NCBI GenBank assembly: GCA_947628725.1
Contig: CANRAQ010000007.1
Span: 1-28,071, forward strand
Direction: 5' to 3'
Source of the DNA: an uncultured Bacilli bacterium
GTDB lineage: Bacteria > Bacillota_I > Bacilli_A > RF39 > UBA660
DNA length: 28,071 nt
Under the pieces are notes generated by a model that saw only the letters and a list, made by a program, of their open reading frames with translations, ran no database searches and was not told the DNA's origin. This document shows, in pieces, positions 22,131 through 28,071 of the stretch. Made by a program: the position numbers and the translations under genes. The number at the start of each line of letters is the position of its first letter. The stretch's first letter is position 1.

Positions 22131-24480
22131 AAAATTTTTAAGTGAGTATGTTGATATAGATTCAAAAATATCAACAAAACAACTTGCAGAAGATATGACA
22201 CATATAGGAAATGAATATGATAGTTGTTCTTCCTTAATTCCAGCTACTAATCTTGTTATAGGTAAAATAATAGAGTGCCATGATCATCCTGATAGTGACC
22301 ATCTACATGTAACTAAAGTAGATATAAAAACTGAAATATTAAATATAGTATGTGGTGCCCCAAATTGCCGTGAAGGTATAAAAGTTATAGTTGCTAAAGC
22401 AGGCGCACAATTACCAGGTGGAGAAATAAAAAAAGGAATAATCAGAGGAGAAGAATCTAATGGTATGCTATGTGCATTAAGTGAACTTGGATTAGAGTCA
22501 AAATTCTTAACTGAAAAAGATTATACTGGAATATGTGAATTAGGTGACGATGCTGTAGTAGGTGAAGATCCAATTAAATATTTAGGATTAGATGATGAGG
22601 TAATAGACTTTGAACTTACATCTAATAGAGGTGATTTACTTAGCATATTAGGTATGGCATATGAAGTAGGTGCTATATATGGTAAAAAAGTAAAAGACAT
22701 AGATTTATCATATAAAGAAACAGGTAAAATAAACTTTAATTTAAAAGTAGATACAGATAATTGTACATTATTTTTGGCTAAACAAGTAAAAAATGTAACT
22801 ATAAAACCATCACCAGATTTTATAAAAAATAGACTTATCGCAAGTGGTATTAGACCAATAAATAATGTAGTAGATATATCAAACTATGTAATGTTAGAAA
22901 CAGGTCAACCATTACATTTCTATGATAATGATTCACTTGGAGATACTATAGTAGTTAGAATGGCAAAAGAAGATGAAAAATTAACTACATTAGATAATGA
23001 AGAAAGAATCTTATCTAGTGAAGATATAGTTATAACAAATGGTAAAGAAGCCGTAGGTCTTGCTGGTGTAATGGGAGGATTATCTACAGAAATTGAGAAT
23101 AATACTAAAAATATTTTAATAGAATCTGCAATATTTAACGGAGTTAAAATAAGAAAAACTGCAAAAAAAATAGTTAGAAGTGAAGCATCTAATAGATTTG
23201 AAAAAGGACTTGATTATAAAAGAACATATATGGCTATAGATAGATGTTGTAACTTACTTGAAAAGTATGCAGATGCTACTATAGTTGGTGGTATGGTAAG
23301 TTATAATAATATAACAGATTCTGATAAAAAAATTGATATAACTTTAGATAAAATAAATAAAGTATTAGGTATAAATATTACTTCTGATGAAGTTTTAGAT
23401 ATATTTAAAAGACTTGACTTTGGTGTAGAAGTAAATAAAGATACATTTAGTGTAACTGTTCCAACTAGAAGATGTGATATATCTATTAAAGAAGATTTAA
23501 TAGAAGAAGTTGCTAGACTATATGGAATGGAAAAAATAATTGGTACTAAACTTGTATTACCTTTAAAAGAAGGTCATTTTGATAAAGTAAAAAGACAAAT
23601 AAAAAATAAAATGATATCTATGGGTATAAATGAATGTCTATCTTATGCATTAATTAAAGAAGATTGTGTAAATGATTATACAACAGATAAATTTACTCAT
23701 ATAAATCTTAAAGATCCAATGAGTGAAGATAGAAAGACTTTAAGATATAGTTTACTTACTTCACTTGTAAATATATATGAATATAATAAAGCCCGTAATT
23801 TTAAAGATACTTGTATTTTTGAAATGGGTAAAGGATTCTTTAAGGAAGATTTAGAATATAAAGAAGAAACTAAACTTGCTTGTCTAATGACAGGAAAATA
23901 CTATTTAGGTGTAAATAATACTAATGTAGATTTTTATATAATAAAAGGTGTAATAGAAGAGTTACTTGATTATTTAGGATATAAAGGAAGATATAATATA
24001 TTACAAGGAGAGGTTCCAAAACAGTTACACCCAGGAATATCAGCAGTTATTAATTTACAAGGAAAAAATATTGGTATAATAGGTAAATTACATCCAACTA
24101 TTACTAAAGATGAAGTATTCGTATTTGAAATCAATATAGATAAATTATTAGAAAATAGAACATCTAATATAAAATTCAAAGAAATACCTAAATATCTAGG
24201 AATGCAAAAAGATGTAGCATTTGTAGTAAATAAAAATGTAACAAATAAAGAGATTATAGATGTTATTAAAAAATCAGGTGGTAAACTTATTACTGATATA
24301 GAAGTATTTGATGTTTATAGTGGAGATAAAATAGGTAAAGATGAAATATCTATTGCTTATAACTTAAAATTTGAAGATCCTAATAGGACACTTACTGAAG
24401 ATGAAGTTATGCAAATATTTAATAAAATAATTTTAGATGTTCAAAGTAAGTTAAATGCTAAAGTAAGAAATGGAGAATAA
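22117..24480 (+). CDS. pheT: Phenylalanyl-tRNA synthetase beta subunit
   Basis: PheT is the structural, editing and tRNA-binding partner of PheS. The 787-residue protein has the N-terminal EMAP/tRNA-binding domain (about 40-150; IVCGAPNCREGIKVIVAKAGAQLPGG), the B3/B4 editing region (about 200-375; IRPINNVVDISNYVMLETGQPLHFYD), the B5 domain (about 400-470), the core catalytic-like domain, and the C-terminal ferredoxin-fold anticodon-binding domain (about 690-787; KEIPKYLGMQKDVAFVVNKNVTNKEI). Start ATG 22117 has AAAGGA nine bases upstream; ATG 22108 is directly against that site and less likely. It overlaps pheS by 14 bases. Confidence 0.97.
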   Translation: MKLSRKFLSEYVDIDSKISTKQLAEDMTHIGNEYDSCSSLIPATNLVIGKIIECHDHPDSDHLHVTKVDIKTEILNIVCGAPNCREGIKVIVAKAGAQLPGGEIKKGIIRGEESNGMLCALSELGLESKFLTEKDYTGICELGDDAVVGEDPIKYLGLDDEVIDFELTSNRGDLLSILGMAYEVGAIYGKKVKDIDLSYKETGKINFNLKVDTDNCTLFLAKQVKNVTIKPSPDFIKNRLIASGIRPINNVVDISNYVMLETGQPLHFYDNDSLGDTIVVRMAKEDEKLTTLDNEERILSSEDIVITNGKEAVGLAGVMGGLSTEIENNTKNILIESAIFNGVKIRKTAKKIVRSEASNRFEKGLDYKRTYMAIDRCCNLLEKYADATIVGGMVSYNNITDSDKKIDITLDKINKVLGINITSDEVLDIFKRLDFGVEVNKDTFSVTVPTRRCDISIKEDLIEEVARLYGMEKIIGTKLVLPLKEGHFDKVKRQIKNKMISMGINECLSYALIKEDCVNDYTTDKFTHINLKDPMSEDRKTLRYSLLTSLVNIYEYNKARNFKDTCIFEMGKGFFKEDLEYKEETKLACLMTGKYYLGVNNTNVDFYIIKGVIEELLDYLGYKGRYNILQGEVPKQLHPGISAVINLQGKNIGIIGKLHPTITKDEVFVFEINIDKLLENRTSNIKFKEIPKYLGMQKDVAFVVNKNVTNKEIIDVIKKSGGKLITDIEVFDVYSGDKIGKDEISIAYNLKFEDPNRTLTEDEVMQIFNKIILDVQSKLNAKVRNGE

Positions 24481-24492
24481 AATTCTCTTTTT
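24473..24492 (+). terminator. Terminator of pheST
   Basis: GAGAAT (24473-24478) and ATTCTC (24482-24487) pair around AAA and are followed by TTTTTC. The TAA stop codon is within the hairpin. Confidence 0.65.
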
Positions 24493-24512
24493 CTTTACTT
24501 TTTTAAAAATAT

Positions 24513-24535
24513 TGATATAATATTTTATTGGTGAG
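24513..24535 (+). promoter_or_regulatory. Extended -10 promoter and ribosome-binding site of the three-module protein
   Basis: TGATATAAT (24513-24521) followed by GGTGAG (24530-24535), five bases before ATG 24541. Confidence 0.62.
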
Positions 24536-24540
24536 TAAGT

Positions 24541-25344
24541 ATGGAAATTGGAAGTATTATAAATTATAATAATGATAATTATCTTATAATAGATGATAAA
24601 GATAATTATGGATGTTTAAAAATAGTAAGAGGAGTAGGTAAAAAAATAGTTTTAAAAGATCAAATAATAGTAGATTATTTAACTTATGTTAATATTGATA
24701 AGAATGCTAATATAACACTTATAGATATAGTTTCTAATAATAAATTATTATCAATATTAAATACATATAAAAACAAATTAAATTTTTATAAGGGTAAACC
24801 AGTTATTCAAAGAGGAAGTATAGTAAGAAATCCTAGTAACAATAAATTATATTATATATATGGAGAAGATTCAAAAAATTGGTTGACATTTGAAATAAAA
24901 AATTTGCCTGAACATAATTATGGTAGATTAAAAATAAAAAATAAAAATTATTATTCAAATTACTATAACATAAATATAAATAAATCTGTTGATTTAAATT
25001 ATATTGGTTTAGCAACATCTGAAGAGATAGAAAAAATAAAATATACTAAAAAAAGATTTATAGGTATAAGGAAAAATATAGAAAAAGAAAATAATCAAAA
25101 AGTAAATATTATGGTTTTTGGTACTATAATTAGTAATGGAGATTTAGAATATATAGTATTAAGTAGAAAGAATAAAAAGATATGTTGTATTAGAAAAGAT
25201 TCTATTAAAGATGCAGACCCTAAACTTCATTATTTTAATAGTAATGATGTTGATTTAGTTGGACATTCAAATGATGAAGAATGCAAAAAAATGATTAAAA
25301 ATTTAGGATTTTTGTATAGGACATCAAAAGTGATTAAGAAATAA
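24541..25344 (+). CDS. Protein of three related beta modules, function unknown
   Basis: The 267-residue protein is not recognised. Three segments start with the same pattern, G-S/T-I followed by a polar turn and strands: GSIINYNNDNYLIIDDKDNY at residue 4, GSIVRNPSNNKLYYIYGEDS near residue 91, and GTIISNGDLEYIVLSRKNKK near residue 197. Each continues with a further hydrophobic strand (CLKIVRG, WLTFEI, ICCIRK). This suggests a small SH3-like barrel repeated three times, as in the DUF4176 or PemK/MazF-like folds, although no catalytic residue can be assigned. There is no signal peptide or membrane segment. It is asparagine- and lysine-rich like its neighbours, so there is no sign of recent transfer. 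The gene stands between pheT and the sirA-like gene. Confidence 0.72.
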   Translation: MEIGSIINYNNDNYLIIDDKDNYGCLKIVRGVGKKIVLKDQIIVDYLTYVNIDKNANITLIDIVSNNKLLSILNTYKNKLNFYKGKPVIQRGSIVRNPSNNKLYYIYGEDSKNWLTFEIKNLPEHNYGRLKIKNKNYYSNYYNININKSVDLNYIGLATSEEIEKIKYTKKRFIGIRKNIEKENNQKVNIMVFGTIISNGDLEYIVLSRKNKKICCIRKDSIKDADPKLHYFNSNDVDLVGHSNDEECKKMIKNLGFLYRTSKVIKK

Positions 25345-25361
25345 CATAATTCTACTTTTTT
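25326..25361 (+). terminator. Possible weak terminator after the three-module protein
   Basis: AAAAGT (25326-25331) can pair with ACTTTT (25354-25359), with an inner AGAA/TTCT helix, followed by TTC. The stem is interrupted and A/T-rich. Confidence 0.35.
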
Positions 25362-25377
25362 CTTATTATTTTGAATT

Positions 25378-25395
25378 TATAATTATAAAGGTGAG
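25378..25395 (+). promoter_or_regulatory. Possible -10 box and ribosome-binding site of the sirA-like gene
   Basis: TATAAT (25378-25383) has neither the TG extension nor a good -35 box. AAAGGTGAG (25387-25395) is a strong ribosome-binding site for ATG 25399. Confidence 0.5.
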
Positions 25396-25398
25396 TAT

Positions 25399-25776
25399 AT
25401 GTACTATCTATTTATAATTAAAAATATGCATTTTAAAAATGATAAGGATTTTCTATATGAAGTATTAAAAAAAATTAAAAATATAAAAAAAGAGAATTAT
25501 AATTATGGTATAAGTTTATATTACAATGTATGTAATTTATTTGATACAGAATCTTTAAAATATTATGTAAAATCTAAATATGATTTAAAAAATGTTAATA
25601 ATAAATTTTATTTAGATAAATATAATTATTTTGAGATAAGAAAAAGTTGCTGCATAATAAACAATGATAAATATTTAAGAGAGATATTATGCATATTTTA
25701 TATTTATAATAAAAATATATTTGTATGCAATTTTGAAAGCAATGAATATTTTTGGTTAAAAGATAAATTTGCTTGA
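25399..25776 (+). CDS. sirA: SirA-like protein (candidate DnaA-binding replication inhibitor)
   Basis: This 125-residue protein is short and divergent. Its ends resemble B. subtilis SirA (YneE): the N terminus YYLFIIKNMHFKNDKDFLYEVL and the C terminus IFVCNFESNEYFWLKDKF compare with SirA's YYTYLIKE...ELF and FLAFDFNSKRYGWL. The middle is hard to align. The next gene is a clear yneF, and yneE-yneF is the order in B. subtilis, which strengthens the call. SirA binds domain I of DnaA and blocks new rounds of replication on entry to sporulation. That this protein binds DnaA is inference; nothing in the window tells whether the organism sporulates. Other reading: a lineage-specific small protein. 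Confidence 0.6.
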   Translation: MYYLFIIKNMHFKNDKDFLYEVLKKIKNIKKENYNYGISLYYNVCNLFDTESLKYYVKSKYDLKNVNNKFYLDKYNYFEIRKSCCIINNDKYLREILCIFYIYNKNIFVCNFESNEYFWLKDKFA

Positions 25777-25801
25777 AAAACTTTCTTTAATATAGTAAAA
25801 T
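25773..25801 (+). promoter_or_regulatory. Promoter of yneF
   Basis: TTGAAA (25773-25778), 17 bases, TAAAAT (25796-25801). The -35 overlaps the stop codon of the sirA-like gene. AGAGGATGA follows as ribosome-binding site for ATG 25824. Confidence 0.6.
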
Positions 25802-25823
25802 ATTAATATGAGAGGATGATTTT

Positions 25824-26027
25824 ATGGACATAGTATATATTTTAATTGGATTAGTTATTGGAGCTGTTTTAGGATTCTTTTTAGCTAGATTCTATATGAA
25901 AAAATATTTAAAGAAAAATCCACCTATAAATGAACAAATGATAAAAGCAATGATGATGCAGATGGGTAGAACTCCAAGTCAGAAACAAGTTAATCAAATG
26001 ATGAAATCTATGAATAAATATATGTAA
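25824..26027 (+). CDS. yneF: UPF0154 family membrane protein YneF
   Basis: The 67-residue protein has one N-terminal membrane segment (about 4-23, IVYILIGLVIGAVLGFFLAR) and a cytoplasmic helix-rich tail. The sequence YLKKNPPINEQM, MMMQMGRTPSQKQVNQMMK is the near-invariant core of the YneF/UPF0154 family in Bacilli and Mollicutes. Its function is not known. Length is usual. Its place after a sirA-like gene matches B. subtilis. Confidence 0.95.
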   Translation: MDIVYILIGLVIGAVLGFFLARFYMKKYLKKNPPINEQMIKAMMMQMGRTPSQKQVNQMMKSMNKYM

Positions 26028-26037
26028 AACTAAATAG

Positions 26038-26058
26038 GAACTAATGATAGTTCTTTTT
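26038..26058 (+). terminator. Terminator of yneF
   Basis: GAACTA (26038-26043) pairs with TAGTTC (26048-26053) around ATGA and is followed by TTTTT. Confidence 0.8.
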
Positions 26059-26066
26059 ATTATAGT

Positions 26067-26095
26067 TTGACAGCGAAAATTATAGATGTTATAAT
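26067..26095 (+). promoter_or_regulatory. Consensus promoter of the large membrane protein gene
   Basis: TTGACA (26067-26072), exactly 17 bases, TATAAT (26090-26095), plus the TG of an extended -10 (26087-26088). Every element is at consensus, as strong as the rpsD promoter. GAGG (26118-26121) lies six bases before ATG 26128. Confidence 0.9.
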
Positions 26096-26127
26096 TGGAC
26101 TATAATTTAAGTAGATTGAGGTATGAA

Positions 26128-27927
26128 ATGTATATGAAAATGAAAACTAAAATGTTTAGTAATAATAAACTAAAAGTTATTTTAAATATTGTATTAGCAT
26201 TATTATTTGTTATAAGTTTTGATTATTATTCTTTTTCAAATGTTGCTTTTGGTAATCAATCTATTTTTAATTTATTACTATTTATTGTTTGTTATAGTTT
26301 TTATAAAAGAACTGAAAAAATTGATAGTAGACTTAAAAAAGTACCATATGTATTTTCATTTATATTATCTTTTTCTATGGTAATAGGGAAGGTAATTTAT
26401 AATTATAATGATATATCTCCATTATTATCTTTAAAAAATATATTGATTTCTATTATTTCTATTATATCATTTACTAAATTTATAGGTGAAATTTGTTCTG
26501 TTATTTTTAAAAAATTTAATGGCATAAATATGGAAACTAAAACTCAATGGAAAATTTTTAAAAATAAATATATTATTTTACTTATTTGGCTAGTTATATT
26601 TTTATGTTGGATACCTACTTTTTTAGCATATTATCCAGGAATTACTAATTATGATACTTATTCACAAACATATCAGGCATTCAATGGATTTTCAAGTTAT
26701 ACTAAAGGTCATCCACCATTACATACTTTCATTTGGCAAGTATGCATAAGATTAGGACAACATATAGGAAGAGAACCTATTATGATATATTCTTTAATAC
26801 AAATGTTATTTCTATCTTTTGTATTTGCAAAAATGATTAAGTTTATAATAGATAAAAAGTCAAATAATTCTTTAATTATTTTTTCAATATTGTTTGTTGC
26901 AATCAATCCAGCTATTTCAATTTTTTCACTAAGTATGACTAAAGATACATATTTTGGTGCTTTCTTTATTTTGTTTATTTTGGAGATTTGTAATTTAACT
27001 AGCAATACAAAGGATTATTTAAGTAAAAAAATTAATTGGTTTAAGTTTATTACTTTTACATTAACAATGTGTTTACTTAGAAATAATGCAATATATGTCT
27101 TTATTTTATTTATTCCAATTATTTTTATATTTTTAAAAAATTACTGGAAAAAAATGATTCCACTTTTAATTATTCCATTAATTTTATATTATTTGATATA
27201 TAATAGATTATATTCATACTTAAATATAAAAGATGGAAATATTGCAGAAATGTTTAGTGTTCCAATACAACAAATTTCATACACTGCAAATAAAAATGAT
27301 AAAAAATTATCTAATAAATTAAAGTCAAATATTGATAAATTTATATCATATGATTCGGCTATTAAATCATATAATCCAAGGTTTGCAGATCCAATGAAAG
27401 GTAAATTTAAAGCAGAATATTATATGTCTCATAAAACAGATTTTTATAAATTATGGTTAGAATTGTTTTTAAAATATCCTAAAGAATATGTTTCTTCATT
27501 TCTATCTCTTAATATCCCATATTGGTATATAGATGCTGATACATATGACGCATATTCTAAAAATACGTATATAGAAACATTTATGAAGGGAAATGAATAT
27601 TATTATCCAGTAAGAAATAGTAAATTCTCATGGTTATTAGATAAGTTAGAAAAATTTGCAAGTTATGAATATATGGAAAATGTTCCATTTATATCTAATA
27701 TTTTTTCTTTAGCTACACCTATATGGTTAATTATCTTTGCAATTTTTATTTCAATATATAAGAAAAATAGAAAAAATATAATTGTTTTAATGCCCCCAAT
27801 ACTTTTATGGTTAACTTATATTGCAGGACCTGTTAGTATTTTTAGATATATATTTCCTTTATTTTGCTTATATCCATTATTCATTTATTTAATATTTAAT
27901 AAAGAAAAATATAATAAACAGAAATAG
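26128..27927 (+). CDS. Large polytopic membrane protein, DUF6020/GT-C glycosyltransferase-like
   Basis: The 599-residue protein has about a dozen hydrophobic segments. After four N-terminal helices and a short cytoplasmic loop comes WLVIFLCWIPTFLAYYPGITNYDTYSQ, then an outside loop with GHPPLHTFIWQ. A large soluble part (about residues 390-510) precedes the last helices. The YPGI..YD acidic residue after a helix and the HPPLHT motif recall the first extracellular loop of GT-C membrane glycosyltransferases; from memory the closest named family is DUF6020. These enzymes would use lipid-linked sugars to decorate the cell surface, but no substrate can be inferred. The long open frame begins at TTG 26095, inside the -10 box; ATG 26128 has the proper ribosome-binding site. 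It is monocistronic as far as the window shows. Confidence 0.7.
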   Translation: MYMKMKTKMFSNNKLKVILNIVLALLFVISFDYYSFSNVAFGNQSIFNLLLFIVCYSFYKRTEKIDSRLKKVPYVFSFILSFSMVIGKVIYNYNDISPLLSLKNILISIISIISFTKFIGEICSVIFKKFNGINMETKTQWKIFKNKYIILLIWLVIFLCWIPTFLAYYPGITNYDTYSQTYQAFNGFSSYTKGHPPLHTFIWQVCIRLGQHIGREPIMIYSLIQMLFLSFVFAKMIKFIIDKKSNNSLIIFSILFVAINPAISIFSLSMTKDTYFGAFFILFILEICNLTSNTKDYLSKKINWFKFITFTLTMCLLRNNAIYVFILFIPIIFIFLKNYWKKMIPLLIIPLILYYLIYNRLYSYLNIKDGNIAEMFSVPIQQISYTANKNDKKLSNKLKSNIDKFISYDSAIKSYNPRFADPMKGKFKAEYYMSHKTDFYKLWLELFLKYPKEYVSSFLSLNIPYWYIDADTYDAYSKNTYIETFMKGNEYYYPVRNSKFSWLLDKLEKFASYEYMENVPFISNIFSLATPIWLIIFAIFISIYKKNRKNIIVLMPPILLWLTYIAGPVSIFRYIFPLFCLYPLFIYLIFNKEKYNKQK

Positions 27928-28001
27928 TAGGAAAAACTTATTGTGATAAAATAATCTTAAATTGTAATAATTTATTAAATAAATAGGAAATGTTAGGCTC
28001 T

Positions 28002-28071
28002 AGAATTTCTAGTGTGAAGTAAAAATGATAAAAAACAAATGCTAAAAATTGAAAAACAAGAATTTCTAGTG
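28002..28071 (+). repeat. 13-bp direct repeat at the window edge
   Basis: AGAATTTCTAGTG occurs at 28002-28014 and again at 28059-28071, 57 bases apart. The first copy extends leftward into TCTAGAATTTCTAG, which is nearly palindromic. The second copy runs off the window. The 144 bases after the last gene hold no other feature that I can support. Confidence 0.55.

Noticed and set aside
26095..26127. TTG start for the large membrane protein, extending it by 11 residues
   Set aside because: The TTG shares a base with the -10 box of a consensus promoter and so would not be transcribed; ATG 26128 has GAGG at proper spacing.
1..28071. Mycoplasma genetic code (TGA as Trp)
   Set aside because: Trp codons seen are TGG and several genes end at TGA with complete family lengths (thrS, prmC).

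Overview
The window is very AT-rich chromosomal DNA of a low-GC Gram-positive bacterium. Class Bacilli is supported by ezrA, the RNA polymerase delta subunit gene, a sirA-like gene followed by yneF, the ywiB-argS pair, a T-box in front of pheST, and Shine-Dalgarno sites of the AGGAGG/GGGTGA type. TGA is used as a stop (thrS, prmC, the sirA-like gene), so this is the standard code and not the Mycoplasma code. Rubrerythrin suggests an anaerobic life. An uncultured gut-type Bacilli lineage is my inference; nothing here names the species.

Layout. 1-129: divergent promoter region; a leftward gene begins just outside the window. 130-1516: lemA and a TPM-domain membrane protein. 1566-2316: rpsD (minus) with a long leader. 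2428-4481: two minus-strand paralogues built of 28/31-residue repeats, lying between rpsD and ezrA, genes that are close neighbours in B. subtilis. 4648-6372: ezrA. 6377-8275: thrS behind a structured leader without a T-box. 8306-8845: rubrerythrin. 8965-10257: membrane protein with a repetitive proline-rich tail. 10347-10958: DUF308-like membrane protein, convergent with a class A penicillin-binding protein (10981-12930, minus). 13027-15533: ywiB-argS-rpoE. 15613-16668: prfA. 16706-20803: operon of an unknown membrane protein, prmC, rnhB, a DHH phosphoesterase, a metallo-beta-lactamase-fold hydrolase and a small SHOCT-like protein. 20842-24480: T-box, pheS, pheT. 24541-27927: an unknown three-module protein, a sirA-like gene, yneF, and a large polytopic membrane protein. 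27928-28071: non-coding tail with a 13-bp direct repeat reaching the window edge.

Most of the window is core informational metabolism: translation (rpsD, thrS, argS, pheST, prfA and its methylase prmC), transcription (delta), cell wall and division (class A PBP, ezrA), and RNA/DNA maintenance (rnhB, DHH). The accessory or poorly understood parts are the repeat-protein pair, the proline-rich repeat protein, the three-module protein and the final polytopic protein.

The chromosome is compact. Promoters of the extended -10 type (TGnTATAAT) lie only about 17-38 bases before start codons, several terminator stems contain the stop codon of the gene they end, and genes overlap by 1-26 bases. Several of the longest open frames begin at GTG or TTG upstream of the best ribosome-binding site; the shorter ATG starts supported by Shine-Dalgarno sites were chosen.
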